64,000 bases of DNA from Lentzea sp. NBRC 105346 (GTDB taxonomy: Bacteria > Actinomycetota > Actinomycetes > Mycobacteriales > Pseudonocardiaceae). Within the stretch, counting starts at the first letter, position 1; each line of letters starts with the position of its first letter. This document shows, in pieces, positions 34,343-41,382 of this stretch. The notes beneath the pieces were generated by a model. It ran no database searches and was not told the DNA's origin. It saw only the letters and a list, made by a program, of their open reading frames with translations. Where the stretch lies: the NCBI RefSeq assembly GCF_030269605.1, contig NZ_BSTQ01000018.1, forward strand, positions 62,001 to 126,000, in the 5' to 3' direction. Position numbers and translations under genes: made by a program.

Positions 34343-35141
34343 CCGCTGATCCGGTGACCGTGACGCGGCGGTCCTCGCGGGTCGCGTCGACCTCCAGCCG
34401 GCTCGGGCGGCCCATGTCGTAGCCCTGGTGGATGACGAACCGTTGCGGCCCTTCGAGATCACGCAGGTAACCGCCGAACGCGGCCGCCGCGGCACCCGTA
34501 GCCGCGTCCTCGACGACACCGCCGACCGGGAACGGGTCGCGCGCGTGCACCAGCTCGGGACTCTCCCTCCAGAACAGGTGCACGGTGGTGAGGTCGTTGG
34601 CCAGCATCAGTTCCTTGAGCGCCTCGAAGTCGTAGTCCAGGTCCGCCAGCCGTTCCCGGGACGCCGCCGCGAGCAGCAGGTGCCGGTTGCCGCCGAGCCC
34701 GACGTGGATCGGGAAGCTCGGGTCGAGGTCGTTCTCCTTCCACCCCAACGCTTCCAGGGTGCCGGTGACGAGGTCCGGGTCCGCCGGCTCGCTCGTCGTG
34801 GGCACACTGGTCAGGCTGGCCGTGCCGTCGCCGGTCGCGACCTCGATGACGCCCGCGGGTGTCCGGAAGATCAACGGACCGGGGCCGACCTCGGCGGCGA
34901 GCGCCACCGCGGTCGCGATGGTCGCGTGCCCGCAGAACGCCACCTCGGCGAGCGGGCTGAAGTAGCGCACGTCGTAGGTGCGGTCCTCGACGTGAATGAC
35001 GAACGCGGTCTCGGAGTAACCGAGGTCCGCCGCGATCGAGAGCATGTGGTCATCGGTCATGCCACTGGCGTCGAGAACGACACCGGCCCGGTTGCCCCCG
35101 CTCGGGTCCTTCGTGAAAGCGCTGTACCGCAGGATGCTCAT
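34332..35141 (-). CDS. PhzF family isomerase-like protein
   Basis: 269-aa PhzF/diaminopimelate-epimerase-fold protein. It opens ILRYSAFTKDPSGGNRAGVV, contains the family Glu in LGYSETAFV (about residue 44) and FCGHATIATA, and a C-terminal DAATGAAAAAFGGYL Gly-rich loop. Functions in the family range from phenazine biosynthesis to unknown; no phenazine genes are present here, so a housekeeping role is likelier. Its ATG overlaps the GNAT stop (ATGA). Confidence 0.88.
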   Translation of the reverse strand: MSILRYSAFTKDPSGGNRAGVVLDASGMTDDHMLSIAADLGYSETAFVIHVEDRTYDVRYFSPLAEVAFCGHATIATAVALAAEVGPGPLIFRTPAGVIEVATGDGTASLTSVPTTSEPADPDLVTGTLEALGWKENDLDPSFPIHVGLGGNRHLLLAAASRERLADLDYDFEALKELMLANDLTTVHLFWRESPELVHARDPFPVGGVVEDAATGAAAAAFGGYLRDLEGPQRFVIHQGYDMGRPSRLEVDATREDRRVTVTGSAVTI

Positions 35142-35599
35142 ACCCGCGTCAACTCGTAGAAGTGCTGAAGTCTTCCCTCGCCCACGAAGCTGCGCACGTG
35201 CCGCATCCCGATCTTGACCATCACGCGCCCGGACGCCCCGTTGCCGTCGATGAACCCGGCGATCACGCGGTCGCTGTGCTCCAGTGCCAGGTCCCGCATC
35301 GCGGAGGCGATCGCCGTGGCGACGCCGCGGCCCCAGTGGTTCGGGTCGACCCACCAGCCGATCTCGATGCCCTCGTCGCGGACGGCCATCGAGCCGAGGC
35401 CGACGAACTTCTGGTTCTCGATCGCCGCGTGCCAGCCGAACCCGTACTCGGCCCAGCGCGCCAGCGCGCGTTCGTGCCGCTCGGTGGCGTAGCCGAGCGG
35501 CCACGGTTTGCCGTCGCCGACGTACTCGACGACGCGCGGGTCCGACGAGAGCCGGACCAGGTCGTCGAAGTACTCGTCCCCCCAAGGCAGTAGCTCCAC
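35138..35599 (-). CDS. GNAT family N-acetyltransferase (RimJ/RimL-like)
   Basis: 153-aa acetyltransferase. Acetyl-CoA-binding motif A region reads GWWVDPNHWGRGVATAIASA (about residues 81-100); the substrate region EYVGDGKPWPLGYATERH resembles RimJ/RimL-type proteins. Start GTG 35599. It is co-transcribed with the PhzF-like gene through a 4-nt overlap. Acetyl acceptor unknown. Confidence 0.88.
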   Translation of the reverse strand: MELLPWGDEYFDDLVRLSSDPRVVEYVGDGKPWPLGYATERHERALARWAEYGFGWHAAIENQKFVGLGSMAVRDEGIEIGWWVDPNHWGRGVATAIASAMRDLALEHSDRVIAGFIDGNGASGRVMVKIGMRHVRSFVGEGRLQHFYELTRV

Positions 35600-35676
35600 G
35601 GGACCATCCTGCCTGGTGTGCCGTTATGGCCACCATGACTGCGTGGAACGCAGCGAAGGTGGCCTTAACGACACCC

Positions 35677-37068
35677 TCAGCCGAGGTGGGTCAGCATGCC
35701 TTCACAGGAACGGACCACGATCTGGGCGGCGCGCCGGTGGTCGTGCGCCAGATGCGGATCGGACGCCTGCCCCTGCCAGCGGGCGAGCGCGTCGAGCAGC
35801 ACCTCGCGTTGCTCGTCCGCGGGGGCGTCGTAGTCGAAACCGAGCCGTGCCAGCGAAGTGGTGCCCTCGGCGCCGATGAGCCGCATGGCCTCGGCCTCCA
35901 GCTCGGTCGGCAGCTTCGTCCGCCCGCCCTGCAGGGCGGCGACCAGCCGCAGCTCCCGGAAGTCGTGCGCGGACGCGACAGCCCGTTCGAGGTCGGCCAT
36001 CAGCCGGAACGCCGCCGGGCGGGGTTCCATCCGCAGCACGACGTCGAGGCCGAGCAACGCCGTTCGCGCCTTGAGCACCTCGCGGCGTTCCACGAAGTGG
36101 ATCGCGATCGAGTCGCGCAGCTCGCCCAGCCCGCTGCGCTGCACCAGCTGGCCCGTCAGCTTCACCGTGGTGTCGAAGCCCTGCCGGATCAGCGCACAGC
36201 ACAGCCGCACGCCGAACAGCCCGAAGCGGTCCAGCAGCCCCTGCCGCGCCGAGGCCTCCAGGTCCACCGGGAACGACGGGCCGACGAACCGGTCCGCGGA
36301 CAGCAGGTAGTCCTCCAGCTCCTCGCGTCCCAGCGAGGCCAGCGCGCGCAACGCGACGAACTCGTCCTCGCGCAACGTCCGGGCCGCGACGGCGATCAGG
36401 CCGGCGAGCTGGACCACGTTCTGGCACAACGGTTGCACCTGCACGTCCCGCCGCAGCCGGCGCGAGATCTGCTTGGCCGACGACAGCGCGTCGATGCGCC
36501 CGCCGCCGATCTCGTCGGCCCGGGCCAGTACGCCGACCGTGTTCACCGCCGCGACGCGCGCGATCGGATGGTCGTGGGCGGACCGCAGGAACTGCAGGTC
36601 GTTGTCCCGCAGGTGCCGCATCAGGTACAGCACCGCGTCGGCGTCGCCGAAGATCTGCTCGGGGGTGGCGGACGCGGGCGTGTCGATCAGCACGACGTCG
36701 CGCAGCGAGCGGGACGGCCAGTCGACGACCACGCGGTCGATCTTGTCCCACTGTCCGATGTCGACGGTCACGCGCGAGCCGCGGCGCGTGACGGGCACCT
36801 CGGACGCGCGCGGGCCGCAAACGACCTGTGCTGCAGCCGTGGAACCGTTGCGGTACCAGGTGAACTCGGGCAGCGGTGAGAACGCGTCGCCGATCAGGGC
36901 GTTGACCGCGGTCGACTTGCCGATGCCCTGCACACCGGCGACGGCGACCCGCACGGGTTCGGTGAACCGCTCGGCGTGGGAGCGCAACCACGACGAGGCC
37001 CTGGGGCTGTCCCGGTAGATCGCGAGGGCTTCCTGCAGCATCGACCAGACGGCGTGGTCGAGGGTCAT
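35677..37068 (-). CDS. iniC: IniC-like dynamin-family GTPase
   Basis: 463-aa dynamin-like protein resembling mycobacterial IniC. G1 P-loop AGVQGIGKSTAVNALIG (about residues 43-59), G3 DTPASATPEQ (about 125); the G4 position reads LARADE rather than TKxD, so nucleotide specificity may be relaxed. The C-terminal half is helical with no clear membrane segment. The ATG at 37068 overlaps the IniA-like stop (ATGA). IniA and IniC act in the mycobacterial envelope-stress response; by position and order this is the third gene of an iniBAC-type operon. Orthology is inferred. Confidence 0.8.
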   Translation of the reverse strand: MTLDHAVWSMLQEALAIYRDSPRASSWLRSHAERFTEPVRVAVAGVQGIGKSTAVNALIGDAFSPLPEFTWYRNGSTAAAQVVCGPRASEVPVTRRGSRVTVDIGQWDKIDRVVVDWPSRSLRDVVLIDTPASATPEQIFGDADAVLYLMRHLRDNDLQFLRSAHDHPIARVAAVNTVGVLARADEIGGGRIDALSSAKQISRRLRRDVQVQPLCQNVVQLAGLIAVAARTLREDEFVALRALASLGREELEDYLLSADRFVGPSFPVDLEASARQGLLDRFGLFGVRLCCALIRQGFDTTVKLTGQLVQRSGLGELRDSIAIHFVERREVLKARTALLGLDVVLRMEPRPAAFRLMADLERAVASAHDFRELRLVAALQGGRTKLPTELEAEAMRLIGAEGTTSLARLGFDYDAPADEQREVLLDALARWQGQASDPHLAHDHRRAAQIVVRSCEGMLTHLG

Positions 37069-38876
37069 GCGCTCAACTCCATCGCGGCGGTCCCGCCGAG
37101 GGCCTGCACGCGCTTGTACAACGTCACCAGCTTGTCGAGCTCGCGCCGCGCCTCGCGTTGCCGTTGCTCGCGCTGAGATGCGTCGTCCTGCACGGCCCGC
37201 TTGGCGCTGCGGGCGGACTCCAGCAGGGTCTCCTGCAACTCCTCGGCGAGCGTCGCGAAGTGGTTGCGCAGGGAGCGCTGGATGTGCCGGCCGGCGTCGC
37301 GGATGTCCTTGCTGAACTTCATGAAGAAGTCGTCGACGTGCTTCTGTGCGGCCGCCTTCGCCGCGGCCTGGCGGCGCTTGAGCCGGGTGTCCGCCTCGTC
37401 CTTGATCGTCTTGCCGCCGAACAGGGCGCCCGCGCCGAGCGAGACCACGTTGATCAGCGGCATGCCGGCCAGCGAGGTCACCAGGCCGAACATCAGCACG
37501 CCACCGTAGGAGCCGCGCAGACCGGTGAAGAGCTTCTGCGTGATGGTGAACGGCTCGATCTTCGGCTTCTCCAGCTTGCCCACCGGATCGAGCAGGTCCT
37601 CGGGCAGCACCGAGCCGGGCAGGATGTCCTCGCGGTACACCGGGAAGTTCTTCGCGACCTTCTCCGCGACCCAGTCCGCGCGTTCCATCAGCCAGGCGAA
37701 GTTCGTGGTCGCGGCCTCGTTGAGGTTGTCCTCCAGCCACTGCTCGAACTGCTCCCAGCCGTGCGCCGGATCGGCGTCGTCGAACGTCCGGTCCACCTCG
37801 CGCAGGATCTTGCGGGTGCGGTCGCGCAGGTCGTACTCGACGTCGGAGATCAGGTCGGCCATCTCGTCGTTCAGCACGTTCTGCCAGCGCGCGGACCGCC
37901 GCCGCAGCTCGTCGACCCGGCGCTGCGCCTCCTGCAACGTGGAGATCGTCGCCTCGGTCTGGCGCGAGTCGTGCGCGGTCAGTTCCTCGCGCAACGGCGT
38001 CACCAGCTGGCTGATCGCGGACGACGCGACGACCGACACGGCGCGCCGCGCCAGCAGGTCCGCGCTCGCCACGATGTCGCGCTGCAGGCACGCCAGCAGT
38101 TCGGGGAAACCGGACTCGGTGTTGAGCACCTGGTCGTTCGTCTTCGCCGCGCGCAGCCGCAGCGTCGCCGACACCGGCAGCAGCTTCGCCGGAATCCCAG
38201 CCCGCGCAAGGTGAGAGCGGTTCCGCTCGACCACCGTGCGCCAGTGCGGCACCAGGTCGATCTTGGTGACGACGACCGTCACGTTCGGGCACGCCGACAT
38301 GATCTGCTTGAGCAGGGCCAGTTCCGTGGCGGTCAGCTCGCCGGTCGCGTCGGACACCATCAGCACGGCGTCCGCCTGCATCATCGTGGCGAACGTGCTC
38401 GCGGTGTGCGCGGACCGCGTGTCGCCGACGCCGGGCGTGTCGATCAACACGAGGCCGCTCGTCAGCAGGGCTCTCGGGATGCCGATCTCGGCCCGCACCA
38501 GTTCGCCCGAGTGTGTGGTGCTCACCTGTTTGGTCACCTGCTCGATCGGCACGGCGACACGTTCGGTGGGCGCGTTCATGATCTTGGATCGGGACGAGGC
38601 GTTGCGCACCAGTGCGGCCGACGGTGTCTCGGAGTGCTGCACGAACGTCGGCACGGTCGTGGTGACGTCGTCGCCGACCGCGCAGACCGGCGCGTTGATC
38701 AGGGCGTTGACCAGCTGGCTCTTGCCCTGCTTGGTCTCGCCGATCACCAGAACGCGCAGCTTGGGGTCCATTTGCTGGGCCCGCTTCTCCCGCAGCCGGG
38801 CCTCCAGGTCGGGCCGCCGGTGCGTGACGCAGGCGCCGATCGTCTCGTCGAGCACGTCGAGCCAGGGCGGTGCCAT
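37065..38876 (-). CDS. iniA: IniA-like dynamin-family GTPase
   Basis: 603-aa bacterial dynamin-like protein. GTPase motifs: G1 GETKQGKSQ (about residues 45-53), G3 LIDTPGVGD (about 144-152) and G4 VTKIDLVP (about 201-208). A helical stalk (about 260-420) precedes a hydrophobic tip (VLMFGLVTSLAGMPLIN, VVSLGAGALFGG, about 460-490) expected to insert in membrane, then a long coiled coil. Mycobacterial IniA remodels membranes in a GTP-dependent way. The start ATG 38876 (MAPPWLDV) fits the family N-terminus; TTG 38930 is an alternative. It lies second in an iniB-iniA-iniC order, after a hairpin. Confidence 0.85.
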   Translation of the reverse strand: MAPPWLDVLDETIGACVTHRRPDLEARLREKRAQQMDPKLRVLVIGETKQGKSQLVNALINAPVCAVGDDVTTTVPTFVQHSETPSAALVRNASSRSKIMNAPTERVAVPIEQVTKQVSTTHSGELVRAEIGIPRALLTSGLVLIDTPGVGDTRSAHTASTFATMMQADAVLMVSDATGELTATELALLKQIMSACPNVTVVVTKIDLVPHWRTVVERNRSHLARAGIPAKLLPVSATLRLRAAKTNDQVLNTESGFPELLACLQRDIVASADLLARRAVSVVASSAISQLVTPLREELTAHDSRQTEATISTLQEAQRRVDELRRRSARWQNVLNDEMADLISDVEYDLRDRTRKILREVDRTFDDADPAHGWEQFEQWLEDNLNEAATTNFAWLMERADWVAEKVAKNFPVYREDILPGSVLPEDLLDPVGKLEKPKIEPFTITQKLFTGLRGSYGGVLMFGLVTSLAGMPLINVVSLGAGALFGGKTIKDEADTRLKRRQAAAKAAAQKHVDDFFMKFSKDIRDAGRHIQRSLRNHFATLAEELQETLLESARSAKRAVQDDASQREQRQREARRELDKLVTLYKRVQALGGTAAMELSA

Positions 38877-38929
38877 CACCCGACTCAGTGTGCCGTGTTC
38901 ACCCCGTTGGGTGAAGAGCGGATGCGACA

Positions 38930-38961
38930 AACCGGCCCCGCCCTGGTGGGCGAGGCCGGTT
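38930..38961 (-). terminator. hairpin between iniB-like and iniA-like genes (attenuator-like)
   Basis: AACCGGCC (38930-38937) pairs with GGCCGGTT (38954-38961), with an inner CGCCC/GGGCG extension; on the minus strand TTTGTC follows. It could set the ratio of iniB-like to iniAC-like expression. Confidence 0.55.
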
Positions 38962-39001
38962 CGTGGCGCGGCCGGATGGCTCAGAACAGCAGACCCGGAG
39001 C

Positions 39002-39940
39002 TCAGAAGAGCAGGTCAGTGACGCCCAGGTGGTCCACGGCGGGCAGGCCCGCGCCGTGCGCCACATCCGTGACGTTGCCCACGACGTTGCCGACACCGGC
39101 CGTGTCGGTCAGGCCGGTGACGGTGTTGAGGGCGCCGGACACGTCGGGCGTGTGGAGGGCGGAGGTGGCGGTGTCGACCACGGTGTTGACGGTGTCGACG
39201 CTGTGCACCTCGAAGTTGCCGCTGCCGGAGTGGCCCAGGCCCTCGACCTGCAGCGCGGAGGTGGCGGACACGTTGCCGTCGCCCAGCGCGCCGAGGGCGC
39301 TGTGCACGACGCCGTTCACGGTGTCGAGCGCGCCGAGGCTGCCCACGGTGCCCAGGACGGAGTCGGTGCCCGGAACCAGCGAGGTGGCGGTCGCGGCGGT
39401 GGAGTTCGCCGTCGCGGTGGCGGTGTCGAACGCGTCGAGCGCGGTGCCGGAGACCGGGGCAACGGTGCTCGTCGCGGTGCCGAAGACGTCGTCGATGATC
39501 GAGAAGTCACCGGAGACGGTCGCCTGGCCGGCGCCGAAGACGCCCAGCGTCTCGTTGCCGCCCCAGACGGTCAGGCCCTGGTCGTCGGCCGCGAGCACGC
39601 CGGCGGACGAGGTGTTGATGTCGGAGAGGGAGGGCACGCCCGACGAGGTCAGCTGCGCGGCGACCGCCTGCAGCTGGCTGATGGCGCCGAGCGGACCTTC
39701 CTCGAGGCCGGGGAGGCCTTCGAGCGAGACACCCTCGACGGCGGGCAGGCCGGCGGGGGTGGCGGGCAGCGTGTCGAGGACCAGCGGGATGACCTGCTGC
39801 ACGTCGAGCGCGGTGATGTCGGTCAGGCCGGCCTGCTCCAGGGCGCCCTGGGCGTCGAACTCGAACGCGGCCTTGGCGCTCGGGTCGGTGAGCAGGTTCA
39901 AAACGAAGTCATGGAGGGTGCTGGGCGACGACGACATCAC
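39002..39940 (-). CDS. iniB: IniB N-terminal-domain protein
   Basis: 312-aa protein. Residues 1-60 (TLHDFVLNLLTDPSAKAAFE then LEQAGLTDITALDVQQVIPL) match the IniB N-terminal domain that defines the mycobacterial isoniazid-induced gene family. The remainder is a low-complexity Gly/Ser/Thr/Val/Asp repeat region (for example LGTVGSLGALDTVNGVV) with few charges and no signal peptide, like IniB's Gly-rich tail but richer in Thr/Val. GTG 39940 has AGGAG at 7-nt spacing; ATG 39937 is equivalent. It is the first gene of the iniBAC-like operon, divergent from the Hsp70-like gene. Confidence 0.82.
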   Translation of the reverse strand: MMSSSPSTLHDFVLNLLTDPSAKAAFEFDAQGALEQAGLTDITALDVQQVIPLVLDTLPATPAGLPAVEGVSLEGLPGLEEGPLGAISQLQAVAAQLTSSGVPSLSDINTSSAGVLAADDQGLTVWGGNETLGVFGAGQATVSGDFSIIDDVFGTATSTVAPVSGTALDAFDTATATANSTAATATSLVPGTDSVLGTVGSLGALDTVNGVVHSALGALGDGNVSATSALQVEGLGHSGSGNFEVHSVDTVNTVVDTATSALHTPDVSGALNTVTGLTDTAGVGNVVGNVTDVAHGAGLPAVDHLGVTDLLF

Positions 39941-39955
39941 GGGGAATCTCCTGTG

Positions 39956-40075
39956 GAAACACGTTTCAAATGGGTGCGACCGACCGTATTGAGATCACCT
40001 ATAGGTGAGCATCGGGGATCACTCCCAGTAGATCCCCGTTCCCTATTGGGGTGACGCTCGTTGACCCCTTAGGGG
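39956..40075. promoter_or_regulatory. palindrome cluster in the iniB-like / Hsp70-like divergent promoter
   Basis: The gap contains GAAAC-AC-GTTTC (39956-39967), the perfect 12-mer CACCTATAGGTG (39996-40007), CGGGGATC-N10-GATCCCCG (40013-40038) and CCCC-TTA-GGGG (40065-40075). They are plausible sites for the LuxR regulator encoded in the divergent operon. No gene lies in the gap. Confidence 0.6.
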
Positions 40076-40155
40076 ATTAGGGGGACAGGTTGAGCGCGGG
40101 CGATTCACCCGTGTAGCAAGCACGGCGTTACTGCGAACAGGTGAGGGATCAGCGC

Positions 40156-41382
40156 GTGCCGTACGTACTCGGGGTCGACGTGGGGAGCACCCATGCGGCC
40201 GCCGCCGTCTGCCGGTTGGGGGATGGGCGCCGGGAGGCCGAGATCGCGTTGGTGGTTCCCGCGTTGTTGCAGCTCACGGACGCGGGGTCGTTCTCGGTCG
40301 GCGACGTCGACCCCGGCGGCTGGATCGCTCGCGGGTTCCTGCGGCGGGTCGGCGACGAGGTGCCGTTCGTGCTCGGCCCCGAAACCTGCCCGGCCGAGGA
40401 GCTGACCGCCCTGATGATCATGTGGATTGCCGGGCAGGTCGCCGCACAGGAGGGTGAGCCTGCACGGCACGTAGCCGTCGTTCACCCGGCCGGGTGGGGC
40501 CCCTATCGGAGGAACCTGCTGCACAACGCCCTGCGGCAGGTGGGGGTGGACAACGTCACCCTGTTGCCCGACGCGATCGCCGCCGCCGAGAACCACGCCA
40601 CGCGCGACCGGGTGCCGGTCGGTAAGACCCTGGCGATCTACGCCATGGGCAGCCACGCGTTCTCCTGCGCCCTGGTCCGGCGCACGCCCGCCCGGACGTT
40701 CGAGCTGCTGACCAGCGTCGACGGCGTCGACCACCACACCGGTGCGGACTTCGACGACGCGCTCGCCGCGGTCGTGCGCGGCAAGCTCCCGCGCGACGCG
40801 GGCGAGGTGTCCGCCGTCGAGTGCGCACAGGCGAAGGCCGCCCTGTCCACGCACCAGGAGGTCTCGGTGCGCGGCGTCACGGTCACCCAGTCCGACCTCG
40901 CCGACGAGATCCGTCCCGCGGTGGACCACTCGGTGCAGACGCTGCTGCGCACGATCGGGCCGGCGACCCCGGACGCGGTGCTGCTCGTCGGCGGCGCGGT
41001 GCGCACCCCGGTGATCGTCGAGGCCGTGTCGGACGCGCTGGACTGCCGCGTGCTCGCCGAGGCCGCGCCCGAGACGTCCGTGGTGAAGGGCGCGGCCTAC
41101 GCGGCGCGGGTACTGGTCGAAGGTCCGGATTCCGAGCCCGAGCCGATCCAGACCTCGGTGCTGGCCCGTACCGATGACGCGGCGCTGCGCTTCCCGGTCG
41201 GCGAGATCGCGATCGATCACGAGATCACCGCGCCACCGCCGCGCCCGCCCGTGGACATTCCGCCGATCGACCTGCCCGAACGCCGTTCGGTGAAGCGGGT
41301 CGTGCGGGGGCTCAAGCCGGCCGGCATCCGCCGGTCCGGTTCGGACAGTGACAACGACTATGACGACGAGGACGGCCGTTGA
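40156..41382 (+). CDS. Hsp70-like ATPase-domain protein without substrate-binding domain
   Basis: 408-aa actin-fold ATPase. Phosphate-1 motif LGVDVGSTHAAAAV is at the N-terminus and the adenosine motif VLLVGGAVRTPVIVEAV at about residues 275-291. The phosphate-2 region reads AIYAMGSHAFSCALV, lacking the usual DxGGGT Asp. After the nucleotide-binding domain (~340) there is only a Pro-rich linker, a basic patch (RRSVKRVVRGLKP) and an acidic tail; no peptide-binding domain. It may act as a regulatory switch rather than a foldase. GTG 40156 has GAGGGA upstream; GTG 40141 is possible. It overlaps the LuxR gene by 4 nt (TTGA). Confidence 0.85.
   Translation: MPYVLGVDVGSTHAAAAVCRLGDGRREAEIALVVPALLQLTDAGSFSVGDVDPGGWIARGFLRRVGDEVPFVLGPETCPAEELTALMIMWIAGQVAAQEGEPARHVAVVHPAGWGPYRRNLLHNALRQVGVDNVTLLPDAIAAAENHATRDRVPVGKTLAIYAMGSHAFSCALVRRTPARTFELLTSVDGVDHHTGADFDDALAAVVRGKLPRDAGEVSAVECAQAKAALSTHQEVSVRGVTVTQSDLADEIRPAVDHSVQTLLRTIGPATPDAVLLVGGAVRTPVIVEAVSDALDCRVLAEAAPETSVVKGAAYAARVLVEGPDSEPEPIQTSVLARTDDAALRFPVGEIAIDHEITAPPPRPPVDIPPIDLPERRSVKRVVRGLKPAGIRRSGSDSDNDYDDEDGR

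Noticed and set aside
34332..35141. Phenazine biosynthesis
   Set aside because: Only a lone PhzF-family gene is present; the rest of a phz cluster is absent.
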